Assembly: GCA_016706565.1 (NCBI GenBank)
Contig: JADJJI010000007.1
Location: forward strand, 124,001-188,000
DNA length: 64,000 nt
Direction: 5' to 3'
Source: Piscinibacter sp.
GTDB lineage: Bacteria; Pseudomonadota; Gammaproteobacteria; Burkholderiales; Burkholderiaceae_C
Part shown: positions 8,481-17,115 of the stretch, in pieces
How positions within the stretch are numbered: the first letter of the stretch is position 1
How the letters are laid out: every line of letters starts with the position of its first letter
The notes under the pieces: generated by a model
Database searches by the model: none
What the model was told of the DNA's origin: nothing
Seen by the model: only the letters and a program-made list of their open reading frames with translations
Position numbers and translations under genes: made by a program

Positions 8481-10265
8481 TCAATCGCCCGCCGCGATGC
8501 CCTCGCGGCGCGGGTCGGCCGCGCCGAACCAGCCGGCACCCGCACGCTCGACGCCCTGCAGTCCGCTGGTCAGCGCCTGCACCTGAACCTCATGGCCACG
8601 CCCTCGCAGCGCATTGGCCAGCGCCGCACTCGAGCGGCCGGCTTCCAGCTCGGTCGGCCCGTTGCGCGAGCCGAAGTTGGGCAGGGCGATGGCCTGCTGC
8701 AGGTCCAGCCCCCAGTCGAGCGAGGCCACCAGCGCCTTGGCGACGTGGTTGATGATGGCCGGCCCGCCCGGTGAGCCGATCGACATCACCAGCCGGCCGC
8801 CCTCACGCTCGAACACCAGCATCGGCGCCATCGCCGAGCGCGGCCGCTTGCCACCTTGCACGCGGTTGGCCACCGACACGCCCTCGACTGCCGGCACGAA
8901 GGAGAAGTCGGTGAGCTGGTTGTTGAGCAGGAAGCCGCGCACCATGGTATCTGCGCCGAAGCCGTTCTCGATGGTGCTGGTCATCGACAGCGCATTGCCG
9001 AAGCCGTCGACCACCGACACCTGCGTCGTCGAGGCCAGTTCCGGGCTGCGGTCGTCGGCCAGGCTCATCTGTGGGCCGAGTGGCGTGCCGGCGGCGGCGC
9101 GGCCCATGCTGCGCGGGCCGATCAGTGCCGCGCGCTGCTGCAGATAGTGCGGGTCGAGCAGCGTGGCGGCGCCCAGGCCCGGCAGCGGCGCGAAGTCGGG
9201 GTCGGCCACGTAGCGGGCCCGGTCGGCGAAGGCCAGCCGGCCCGCCTCGCTGAACAGGTGCACCGCCTGCGCGTCGGGCTCCAGTCCCCAGGGTGCCGGC
9301 CGCGGCCGCAGCGCCTCGATGCCACGCGTTTCGAGCATGCCCAGCATCTGCCCCACCGCCAACGTGCCCGACGAGGGTGGCGGCATGCCGCACAGGCGCC
9401 AGCGGCGATGGTCGAAGCACAGCGGCGCGCGCTCGATGGCGCGGTAGCCGGCGAGGTCGGCCTCGTCGAGCAGGCCGGGGTTGCTGGCGTGGCCGCGCAC
9501 GCGGGCGACGATGTCGCGGGCGATCTCGCCACGGTAGAACACGCCGGCTCCTTGCGCGGCCACGGTGCGCAGCATCTCGGCGAGCGCGGGGTTGCGCAGC
9601 GTCTGCCCGGCTGCGAGCGGCGTACCGTCGCGATTGAAGAAAAGCGCGGCCGCCTGCGGGTCGTCGCGAAGCCGCTGCACGAGCGGCTCGCGCAGCAGCT
9701 GTGCCAGCCGTGCCCCGACCGGGAAGCCGCGTTCGGCCAGCTCGATGGCCGGTTCGAACAGCGTCGCCCAGGGCAGCCGGCCATGCTGCGCATGCGCGAG
9801 TTCGAGTGCGCTCAGCACCCCCGGCACGCCGACCGAGCGGCCTCCGACCAGCGCTTCGGCGAAACCCATCGGCCGCCCATCGCGCAGGAACAGCCCCGGC
9901 CCGGCCAACGCCGGCGCCGTCTCGCGACCGTCGTAGGCCTGCACCCGGCGCCCATCGTGGTGGACGAGGAAGAGGCCGCCGCCCAGACCCGAGCTCTGCG
10001 GCTCGACCAGCGCCAGCACCATCTGCGTGGCGATGGCGGCATCGACTGCGCTGCCGCCGCCGCGCAGCAAACGCAGCCCGGCCTGCACGGCCAGCGGATG
10101 CGCCGCCGACACCATGTGGCGCGTGGCGTGCCAGCCCGGCTTGTCGGTGAAGCCGCTGGCGGATTCGGGCGCAGCGGGTGTCGGGTTCGGCGCGAGCGTG
10201 GCGCTGCAGGCGGCCAGGGCCAGCGCCGTCGCAAGCGCAGCCGACGCGGCGCGCCGCAAACTCAC
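8481..10265 (-). CDS. ggt: gamma-glutamyltransferase
   Basis: A 594-residue N-terminal nucleophile hydrolase that cleaves or transfers the gamma-glutamyl group of glutathione and related peptides in the periplasm. The precursor cuts itself before the catalytic threonine, here Thr413 in STTQVSVVD. Other family marks are SGLGGGLF near residue 110, MPPPSSGTL before the small subunit, and GSPGGPAIIN. The N-terminus (ALALAACSA) looks like a lipoprotein or secretion signal. The start is GTG at 10265, overlapping the TGA of the MscS gene as GTGA, so the two are translationally coupled; TTG at 10259 is an alternative. Confidence 0.92.
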   Translation of the reverse strand: MSLRRAASAALATALALAACSATLAPNPTPAAPESASGFTDKPGWHATRHMVSAAHPLAVQAGLRLLRGGGSAVDAAIATQMVLALVEPQSSGLGGGLFLVHHDGRRVQAYDGRETAPALAGPGLFLRDGRPMGFAEALVGGRSVGVPGVLSALELAHAQHGRLPWATLFEPAIELAERGFPVGARLAQLLREPLVQRLRDDPQAAALFFNRDGTPLAAGQTLRNPALAEMLRTVAAQGAGVFYRGEIARDIVARVRGHASNPGLLDEADLAGYRAIERAPLCFDHRRWRLCGMPPPSSGTLAVGQMLGMLETRGIEALRPRPAPWGLEPDAQAVHLFSEAGRLAFADRARYVADPDFAPLPGLGAATLLDPHYLQQRAALIGPRSMGRAAAGTPLGPQMSLADDRSPELASTTQVSVVDGFGNALSMTSTIENGFGADTMVRGFLLNNQLTDFSFVPAVEGVSVANRVQGGKRPRSAMAPMLVFEREGGRLVMSIGSPGGPAIINHVAKALVASLDWGLDLQQAIALPNFGSRNGPTELEAGRSSAALANALRGRGHEVQVQALTSGLQGVERAGAGWFGAADPRREGIAAGD

Positions 10266-11548
10266 TCGCCGCCCTTGCCCGCCGCGGGATCGACGCCGAT
10301 GTGATGCATCACACGCTGCGGGAACGGGATCTCGATGCCTTCGCGATCGAACAGGTCGAGGATCGCGAGGTTGACGTCGGAGCGCACGTTGCCCTGGCCG
10401 TTCTCGGGGTCGGCGATCCAGAAGTTGATGGTCAGGTTCATGCCGTCGGCAGCGAACTCGGCCAGCTGGCACGAGGGCGCCGGATCCTTCAGCACGCGCG
10501 GCACGTTCGCCACCGCCTCGGTCAGGCGGGCCTGCAACGCGCGCACGTCGGTGCCATAGGCCACCTGCACGGTGGTGGCGAGCAGCACCTTCATGTCGGC
10601 CAGCGACAGGTTCTCGACCCGTTGCGTGATCAGCATCTCGTTGGGCACGATCGCCTCGCGGCCCGAGAGCGCGCGAATCACCGTGTAGCGAGTGCGGATG
10701 TCGGTGACGCGGCCGTCGAAGTTGTCCACGCGCACCATGTCGCCGATGCGCAGCGAACGCTCGGCCAGGATGACGAAGCCGCTGACGTAGTTGGCGGCGA
10801 TCTTCTGCAGGCCGAAGCCCAGGCCCACGCCGACTGCGCCGCCGAGCACCGACAGCGCGGTGAGGTCGATGCCCACCGCCGACAGGGCCAGGATCAGGCC
10901 GAGGAACAGCAGCAGCGCCCGCACCAGGTTGGCGGCGATCTTGCGGATCGACAGGTCGTCGCCGCTGCCGCGAAGCAGTTGCTTCTCGATCGCCGCCGAG
11001 ATCCACAGGGCCACCACCATCACCAGGCCGGCCGTCAGCGTGCCTTCGACCAGATTGCGCAAGGTCAGCCGGGTGGCGCCGACCTTCCAGCTGACCTCGT
11101 CCATCGCCTCGAGCAGCAGCGGCAGCACGCCGGTGATCCACAGCACCACGGCCAGCCAGGCGATCCACGACACGGTGCGTTCGATCACGCGAACCCAGTG
11201 CGCATCCGGGAAGGTGACGCGCAGCACACGCACGGCAAGGCGGATGACCAGCAGCGACACCAGGATGGGAATCGCGACCTTGAACACCGCGATCTTCAGC
11301 GAGGCCGACAGCAGCAGCCGCGCGCCGAAGGCCAGCGCCAGCGCCACCATCGGGAACAGCACGCCATCGATGATGCGTTCACCGAACCAGATCGAGCCGG
11401 CCGTCGGCGCGCGGCCGCGCAGCAGCCGCACGATCGCCCAGGCCAGCAGCAAGCAGCCGACGAGCACACCGAGCTCGGCCAATGCCGTGGGGTTCGTCAG
11501 CGAGCCCAGCAGGTCGTTCAGTTCGGTGGTGTCCAGCGTTCGAGTCAT
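10262..11548 (-). CDS. MscS-family mechanosensitive channel
   Basis: A 428-residue inner-membrane protein. The N-terminal part holds about five hydrophobic segments; the last, rich in Gly and Ala (LSVLGGAVGVGLGFGLQKIAAN, about residue 245), is the pore-lining TM3 of the MscS family. A cytoplasmic beta domain follows (SLRIGDMVRVDNFDGRV) with the family-typical NEMLITQRVENLS. Such channels release solutes on hypo-osmotic shock. The ATG at 11548 was chosen; an in-frame ATG 12 codons earlier adds a charged extension without support. Its stop overlaps the start of ggt. Confidence 0.9.
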   Translation of the reverse strand: MTRTLDTTELNDLLGSLTNPTALAELGVLVGCLLLAWAIVRLLRGRAPTAGSIWFGERIIDGVLFPMVALALAFGARLLLSASLKIAVFKVAIPILVSLLVIRLAVRVLRVTFPDAHWVRVIERTVSWIAWLAVVLWITGVLPLLLEAMDEVSWKVGATRLTLRNLVEGTLTAGLVMVVALWISAAIEKQLLRGSGDDLSIRKIAANLVRALLLFLGLILALSAVGIDLTALSVLGGAVGVGLGFGLQKIAANYVSGFVILAERSLRIGDMVRVDNFDGRVTDIRTRYTVIRALSGREAIVPNEMLITQRVENLSLADMKVLLATTVQVAYGTDVRALQARLTEAVANVPRVLKDPAPSCQLAEFAADGMNLTINFWIADPENGQGNVRSDVNLAILDLFDREGIEIPFPQRVMHHIGVDPAAGKGGE

Positions 11549-11663
11549 GGCAAGGCGTCGGTCTCGGGGGCCGCATTTGACCATGGCCCACCGTTACGGT
11601 TGGTGAACGGGGGGCGGCCGGCGCAGGCTATCGTGCACGTTGTCCGCCGCCGGAAAGCCGCCC

Positions 11664-13013
11664 ATGCCCCAAGCCCTGCGCCACACCCTGCTCTCGGTCC
11701 GCGACCTGCTCGCCACGGCCGGGCCGTTCATCCTCATCGCGCTGCTGCTGCTGCTGCTCGCCTACAAGGTGCTCGACCCGACGCCGCCGAAGAAGGTGGT
11801 GCTGGCCACCGGCGCCGACCAGGGCGCCTATGCCGAGTTCGGCAAGCGCTACGCCAAGCTGCTGCAGCAGCACGGCATCCAGGTCGAGCTGCGCAGCAGC
11901 GCCGGCGCGGCCGAGAACCTGGCCCTGCTGCGCGACCCGAACTCGGGCGTCGACCTCGCCTTCGTGCAGGGCGGCGCCGACGCGGACTTCGGCAGCGCCG
12001 CCGACGCGGAGGCCGCCAACGCGGGCCTGGTGTCGCTGGGCAGCCTGTTCCACGAGCCGGTGTGGCTGTTCTACCGCGAGGAGTCGGCCCAGCGTGCGGT
12101 GAAGAAGCCAGCCCTCGATGCGCTGGCCGACATGAGCCGCCCGGGCGACTGGAAGCTCAACATCGGCGCGCCGGGCAGCGGCGTGCCCAACCTCGTCAAG
12201 CGGCTGCTCGAGGCCAACCGCATCGACCCGGCGACGATCACGCTGGTGCAGCAGCCTTCCACGCCGGCGGTGGTGGCGCTGCTGGCCGGCGACATCGACG
12301 CCCTGGTGTTCGCCTCGGCGCCGGAGTCGCCGCTGGTGCAGATGCTGCTGCAGACGCCGGGCGTGCGGCTGTTCGACTTCCCGCAGGCCGAGGCGTACTC
12401 GCGCCGCTATCCGTTCCTCAGCCCGGTGACGCTGCCGCGCGGCGTGGTCGACCTGGCGCGCGACATGCCGCCGGCCAACATCCGCATGATCGCGCCCACC
12501 GCCACGCTGGTGGCGCGCGAATCGACGCACCCGGCGCTGATCCAGCTGTTCGTGCAGGGCGCCAAGCAGATCCACAGCGGCGCCGGCTGGTTCAACCGCA
12601 AGGGCGACTTCCCGAACATCGCCAACAGCGAGCGCACGCTGGCGCCCGAGGCGGAGCGCTTCTTCCGCAACGGCCCGCCGCTGCTGCAGCGCTACCTGCC
12701 GTTCTGGATCGCCAACCTGGTCGACCGCATGTGGGTGGTGATGGTGTCCATCGTCGCCATCCTGATCCCGCTGTCGCGCGTGGTGCCGCCGCTGTACCAG
12801 TTCCGCGTGCGCTCGCGCATCTTCCGCTGGTACGGCCAGCTGCGCCGGCTGGAGGACTCGATCGGCGAGCAGCCGGCCGAGGAACTGATCGCCGAGCTCG
12901 ACAAGCTGGAGAAGCGCGCCGAGCAGATCACTGTGCCGCTGAGCTACGCCGACGAGCTGTACTCGCTGAGAAGCCACATCAACCTCGTGCGCCGGCGCCT
13001 GCAGCCGCGCTGA
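11664..13013 (+). CDS. TAXI-family TRAP-type solute-binding protein, membrane-tethered
   Basis: A 449-residue protein with an N-terminal membrane helix (about 19-38), a periplasmic TAXI-type binding domain (about 45-340; ATGADQGAYAEFGKRYAKLL is typical) and a second helix near 356-376, followed by a 70-residue charged, helical cytoplasmic tail. Ordinary TAXI proteins are soluble partners of TRAP permeases. Here no permease gene is adjacent and the protein is anchored at both ends, so it may act as a sensor or an orphan binding subunit; that is inference. ATG 11664 is preferred over TTG 11640. It is divergent from the MscS gene. Confidence 0.85.
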   Translation: MPQALRHTLLSVRDLLATAGPFILIALLLLLLAYKVLDPTPPKKVVLATGADQGAYAEFGKRYAKLLQQHGIQVELRSSAGAAENLALLRDPNSGVDLAFVQGGADADFGSAADAEAANAGLVSLGSLFHEPVWLFYREESAQRAVKKPALDALADMSRPGDWKLNIGAPGSGVPNLVKRLLEANRIDPATITLVQQPSTPAVVALLAGDIDALVFASAPESPLVQMLLQTPGVRLFDFPQAEAYSRRYPFLSPVTLPRGVVDLARDMPPANIRMIAPTATLVARESTHPALIQLFVQGAKQIHSGAGWFNRKGDFPNIANSERTLAPEAERFFRNGPPLLQRYLPFWIANLVDRMWVVMVSIVAILIPLSRVVPPLYQFRVRSRIFRWYGQLRRLEDSIGEQPAEELIAELDKLEKRAEQITVPLSYADELYSLRSHINLVRRRLQPR

Positions 13014-13033
13014 GGCCCTTCTAGAATCGGCCC

Positions 13034-14827
13034 ATGGACACACGCACCTCGCCCTACAGGGCACGCATCGCGAAGACGCAGGACGCGCTGGCCCGACACG
13101 GGCTGGCCGCGCTGCTCGTCCCCTCGTCGGACCCGCACCTGTCGGAGTACCTGCCCGAGCGCTGGCAGGGCCGGGAGTGGCTGTCGGGCTTCACCGGCTC
13201 GATGGGCACGCTGGTCGTCGCACGCGGCAAGGCGGCCCTCTTCGCCGACAGCCGCTACTGGGTGCAGGCCGAGGCCGAGCTGGCCGGCAGCGGCATCGAG
13301 CTGGTCAAGATCCCGACCGGCACCGCGACGCATCACGTCGAGTGGCTGGCCCGCGAAGCGAAGGCTGGCGAGACGGTCGCGGTGGACGGCGACGTGATCG
13401 GCCTGGCCGCCGCGCAGCAACTGCGCAGCGTGCTGGAGCGCGCCGGCGTGAAGCTGCGTACCGACCTCGACCTGCTCGCCGAAGTCTGGCCCGAGCGCCC
13501 CGGCCTGCCCACGGCGCCGGTCTACGAGCACCGCGCGCCGCAGGCACCGCTCGCGCGCGCCGGCAAGCTGGCGCAACTGCGCGAGGCGATGGCCCGGCAG
13601 GGTGCGACGCACCACCTCGTCAGCACCGTCGACGACGTGGCCTGGGCGCTGAACCTGCGCGGCGCCGACGTCAGCTACAACCCGGTGTTCCTCGCCCACC
13701 TGCTGGTGACGGCGAACGACGCCACGCTGTTCGTCGGCGAGGGCAAGATCGATGCGGTGCTGAAGGCCGCGCTGGCCACCGACGGCGTGCGGCTCGCGCC
13801 CTACGCCGGCGCCGCCGAGGCGCTGGCCGCGCTGCCCGGCGACGCGAAGCTGCTGCTCGACCCGAAGCGCGTGACCCTGGGCCTGCGCGAGCGCATCCAG
13901 GTGCCGGTGGTCGAGGCGATCAATCCGAGCACGCTGCTGAAGAGCCGCAAGAGCGCCGCCGAGGCCGAGCACATCCGCGCCGCGATGGCACAGGACGGCG
14001 CGGCGATGTGCGAGTTCTACGCCTGGTTCGAATCCGCGCTGGGCAAGGAGCGCATCACCGAGCTGACCATCGACGAGAAGCTGAGCGCGGCGCGCGCCAC
14101 GCGGCCAGGTTTCGTCGGCCTGAGCTTCGGCACCATCGCCGGCTTCAACGCCAACGGCGCCATGCCGCACTACCGCGCCACGCCGGCATCGCACGCGGTG
14201 ATCGAAGGCGACGGCCTGCTGCTCATCGACTCGGGCGGCCAGTACCTCGGCGGCACCACCGACATCACCCGCGTCTGGCCGATCGGCCGCGTCAGCGAGG
14301 CCCAGAAGCGCGACTACACGCTGGTGCTCAAGGGCACGATGGCGCTGTCGCGCACGAAGTTCCCGCGCGGCACCCTGTCGCCGATGCTCGACGCCATCGC
14401 CCGCGCGCCGCTGTGGGAGCAGGGCCTGGAATACGGCCACGGCACCGGCCACGGCGTGGGCTACTTCCTCAACGTGCACGAGGGCCCGCAAAGCATCTCC
14501 AAGGCCGTGCCCGACGCCCACATGGCGATGGAGCCCGGCATGGTCACCAGCATCGAGCCGGGCCTGTACCGGCCGGGCGGCTGGGGCATCCGCATCGAAA
14601 ACCTGGTGATGAACGTGCCGGTGGCGAGCACCGAGTTCGGCGACTTCCTCGGATTCGAGACGCTCACTCTGTGCCCGATCGACACCCGCTGCATCGATCG
14701 TTCGCTGCTGCGCGCCGACGAGGTGGCCTGGCTGAACGACTACCACGCCACCGTCCGCGAGCGCCTGAGCCCGCTGGTCGACGGCGCGGCCAAGGCCTGG
14801 CTGCTGGAGCGCACCGCGCCCATCTGA
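13034..14827 (+). CDS. M24B aminopeptidase P family protein
   Basis: A 597-residue, three-domain Xaa-Pro aminopeptidase-like enzyme (large, eukaryote-like form). It removes N-terminal residues that precede proline, using two metal ions. The pita-bread catalytic domain (about 315-535) carries the ligands Asp399 and Asp410 in DSGGQYLGGTTDITR, His473 in GHGTGHGVG, and Glu residues in IEPGLYRPGGWGIRIEN. Two creatinase-like N-terminal domains precede it. The start lies 20 nt after the TAXI gene stop, so co-transcription is likely. No export signal; cytoplasmic. Confidence 0.93.
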   Translation: MDTRTSPYRARIAKTQDALARHGLAALLVPSSDPHLSEYLPERWQGREWLSGFTGSMGTLVVARGKAALFADSRYWVQAEAELAGSGIELVKIPTGTATHHVEWLAREAKAGETVAVDGDVIGLAAAQQLRSVLERAGVKLRTDLDLLAEVWPERPGLPTAPVYEHRAPQAPLARAGKLAQLREAMARQGATHHLVSTVDDVAWALNLRGADVSYNPVFLAHLLVTANDATLFVGEGKIDAVLKAALATDGVRLAPYAGAAEALAALPGDAKLLLDPKRVTLGLRERIQVPVVEAINPSTLLKSRKSAAEAEHIRAAMAQDGAAMCEFYAWFESALGKERITELTIDEKLSAARATRPGFVGLSFGTIAGFNANGAMPHYRATPASHAVIEGDGLLLIDSGGQYLGGTTDITRVWPIGRVSEAQKRDYTLVLKGTMALSRTKFPRGTLSPMLDAIARAPLWEQGLEYGHGTGHGVGYFLNVHEGPQSISKAVPDAHMAMEPGMVTSIEPGLYRPGGWGIRIENLVMNVPVASTEFGDFLGFETLTLCPIDTRCIDRSLLRADEVAWLNDYHATVRERLSPLVDGAAKAWLLERTAPI

Positions 14828-14945
14828 GCGCGCTGCAGTTCATCCGCGCCACGGCGCAGTTCGTCGCAATCGGCTGTCGCCGCGCCGGGCCGGCTCCTAC
14901 ATTCACTTCAACGCGACACGTTGTCGTGACCCGAAGGAGCCCCAA

Positions 14946-15155
14946 ATGATCGACCGCATCTTCTCCGCCCTGCTGACCTTCTGCCTGCTGGCCGGCGGCA
15001 CCGTCGCGATCGGCAGCGCGCTGTTCAACGACAGCACCACGACGACGGTGGTGACGCTGCCGGCGGTCACCATCACCGGCCAGCGCGAGGCCGCCAGCGG
15101 CCCGGTGGCGCAGAACGAGACGCAGGCCGAGCCCACCGCCCGCCGCCTGCAGTGA
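14946..15155 (+). CDS. small exported or membrane-anchored peptide (69 aa)
   Basis: A 69-residue ORF with a good ribosome site (AAGGAG at 14934-14939) and a single hydrophobic stretch (about residues 5-28), followed by a Thr-rich segment (STTTTVVTLPAVTITGQRE) and a polar tail. It could be a signal-anchored or secreted peptide. No family recognised. It is convergent with the LytTR regulator gene, with only 2 nt between stops. Confidence 0.6.
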   Translation: MIDRIFSALLTFCLLAGGTVAIGSALFNDSTTTTVVTLPAVTITGQREAASGPVAQNETQAEPTARRLQ

Positions 15156-15157
15156 GC

Positions 15158-15934
15158 CTACATCTGGCGGAACAGGTGCAGGTAGCTGCGGCTCACCGGC
15201 AGCAGCTCGCGGCGGCCCTTGAGCTGCACCTCCGCCGTCTCGTTGGCGCCGCGCGTGACCTGCAGCACCTCGTGCAGGTTGACGATCACCGAGCGGTGCG
15301 TCTGCACGAAGCGTGAGGGGTCGAGTTCGTCCGCGAGTTCGCGGATGGTCTTGCGAATCAGCGCCTCGCCACCCTCCCAGACCACCAGCGTGTACTTCTC
15401 GTCGGCGCGCAGATAGGCGATCTGCTCGACCGGGATCAGCCGCACGCTCTGGCCCACCGAGGCCTTGATCCACTGCAGGTGGCCAGCGGGCGCTCCGGCG
15501 CGGCGCTTCAGCTCGGCCGACAGGCCGTCGAGCACCGCCTCCAGCGCGGCCGGCGCCCCCGGCACAGGCCGCGCCAGCTGCTGGCGCAGGCGCTGCACAG
15601 TGTCTGCCAGGCGCTCTTCTTCGACCGGCTTGACCAGGTAGTCGATCGCGCCCTGCTCGAAGGCCTGCACCGCGTATTGCTCGAACGCGGTGACGAACAC
15701 GAGTTGGGCCCGCCGCGCCAGCGAGCGCGCTGCCTCGATGCCGTTCAGCCCGGGCATGTGCACGTCGAGGAACACCACCTGCGGCTGGTGCTGGTCGAAC
15801 AACTCGACCGCCTCGCGGCCGTTGCGCGCCTGCGCCACCACCTCCAGTTCGGGCCAGCAGCGCTGCAGCAGCGTGCACAGGCGTTCGCGCAGCAAGGGCT
15901 CGTCATCGGCGATCAGCGCAGTGGGCGTCGTCAT
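15158..15934 (-). CDS. LytTR-type response regulator (AlgR/LytR-like)
   Basis: A 258-residue response regulator. The N-terminal receiver (about 5-120) has the acidic pair in IADDEPL, phospho-acceptor Asp57 in VVFLDVHMPG and the conserved Thr/Lys region (VFVTAFEQYAVQAFEQGAIDYLVKP). The C-terminal LytTR DNA-binding domain (about 150-255) shows IAYLRADEKYTLV and FVQTHRSVIVNL. Its start overlaps the stop of the sensor kinase gene as ATGA, so the two form a two-component operon. Regulators of this type control surface structures, polysaccharide or motility genes; the target here is unknown. Confidence 0.93.
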   Translation of the reverse strand: MTTPTALIADDEPLLRERLCTLLQRCWPELEVVAQARNGREAVELFDQHQPQVVFLDVHMPGLNGIEAARSLARRAQLVFVTAFEQYAVQAFEQGAIDYLVKPVEEERLADTVQRLRQQLARPVPGAPAALEAVLDGLSAELKRRAGAPAGHLQWIKASVGQSVRLIPVEQIAYLRADEKYTLVVWEGGEALIRKTIRELADELDPSRFVQTHRSVIVNLHEVLQVTRGANETAEVQLKGRRELLPVSRSYLHLFRQM

Positions 15935-17016
15935 GTCGATGTTGCGCCGGGGCAGTGCATGGAGACGAGCACGCCGCGCGGTGCGTTTTCCGCCATCTCC
16001 AGCCGTGCCGCGGCGCCGTAGAACATCGCCAGGCGCTCGCGCAGGTTGGCCAGCCCGGTGCCGGGCGGCGCACCCTCGCGCAGGCCGGCGCCGGTGTCGG
16101 CCACGCTCAGCGTGAGCGTGCCATCGCCGTCGCGCCGAGCCCGCACTTCGATGCGCCCACCCTGCTCTGCCGGGTCGATGCCATGGCGGATGGCGTTCTC
16201 CACCAGCGTGAGCAGCGCCATGCCCGGAAAACGCAGCCCGCGCAGATCGTCGGGCACGTCGATCTCGTACTGAAGCCGGTCGGGCATGCGCATCGTCATG
16301 AGATCGAGGTAGGCGCGCACCAGCGCCAGCTCGTCGCCGAGCGTTGCATGCTCGTCGGCCAGTCGCGGCATGGCCGCACGAAGATAGGCGATCAGGCTCT
16401 TCAGCACGGCACTGGCCTGCGGCGAACCGGACTCGACGAGCACCTGCACGTTGGCCAGCGTGTTGAACAGGAAGTGCGGCTCGATCTGCGCCTGCAGCAG
16501 CTTCAGCCGGGCGTCGAGCGCCTGCTTCTCCAGCTGGCTGCGCTCGAGCGCGAAGCCCAGGGCCTGGCTGCGCGCCTGCGCGTCACGCTCGCGGTACAGC
16601 GCGCCCAGGGCCAGCAGCGGCGCCACCACCAGCACGGTGCCGGTGATCAGCACGAAGCCCGACAGTCGCCCCTCGTGACGCAATACCTCGAACACCTGCC
16701 CCTGCACTGCCGGGAGGTAGACGAGGTAGGTGGCCAGCGGCGCCGTCAGCACCACCGCGAGCACCTGCACCAGCCAGCGCGGCAGCCAGCCCACCGACCA
16801 GAAACCGGCCGCCGTGAACACCAGCAGCAGGAGCAGCGCGATGACCAGCATGCGCCCGAGCAGCACCGGAAAGGGCGTGACGAAGATCGGGTTCAGCAGC
16901 ACCGCGGCCAGGCTCGCCAGCACCATCGCCAGCAGCACGCCGCGCAGGCTCAGCGCCGCGACGAATCGATTGAAGCCGTGCTCGGGCAAGGCCGCGGGTT
17001 CCAGGGAGGCCGACAT
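15931..17016 (-). CDS. LytS/AlgZ-type sensor histidine kinase
   Basis: A 361-residue membrane kinase. Four hydrophobic helices occupy about residues 25-150; a coiled linker leads to a His_kinase (PF06580) domain with the phospho-acceptor His181 in IEPHFLFNTLANVQ. The ATPase domain has LVENAIRHGIDP (N box) and VADTGAGL (G1 box). The partner is the LytTR regulator, translationally coupled. The ATG at 17016 (MSASLEPAALPEHGF) is preferred; an ATG 12 codons upstream would start inside a strong hairpin. Confidence 0.9.
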   Translation of the reverse strand: MSASLEPAALPEHGFNRFVAALSLRGVLLAMVLASLAAVLLNPIFVTPFPVLLGRMLVIALLLLLVFTAAGFWSVGWLPRWLVQVLAVVLTAPLATYLVYLPAVQGQVFEVLRHEGRLSGFVLITGTVLVVAPLLALGALYRERDAQARSQALGFALERSQLEKQALDARLKLLQAQIEPHFLFNTLANVQVLVESGSPQASAVLKSLIAYLRAAMPRLADEHATLGDELALVRAYLDLMTMRMPDRLQYEIDVPDDLRGLRFPGMALLTLVENAIRHGIDPAEQGGRIEVRARRDGDGTLTLSVADTGAGLREGAPPGTGLANLRERLAMFYGAAARLEMAENAPRGVLVSMHCPGATST

Positions 17017-17049
17017 GGCGCCACGATAGCGCTGCCGCCGCCGCAGCGC

Positions 17050-17070
17050 CATGGCCCGGGGGGGGCCATG
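17050..17070 (-). other. perfect hairpin with G/C tract before the sensor kinase gene
   Basis: CATGGCCC at 17050-17057 and GGGCCATG at 17063-17070 form a perfect 8-bp stem around a five-base loop, with eight consecutive G on the + strand. It lies between the upstream metalloprotease stop (17116) and the kinase start (17016) and has no T tract, so it is not a classical terminator. It might act as an attenuator or RNA-stabilising structure. Confidence 0.45.
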
Positions 17071-17115
17071 CGACGGGCCACGCAGCGGCAGGGGCGAACG
17101 GCGGCAGGCGCCGAC

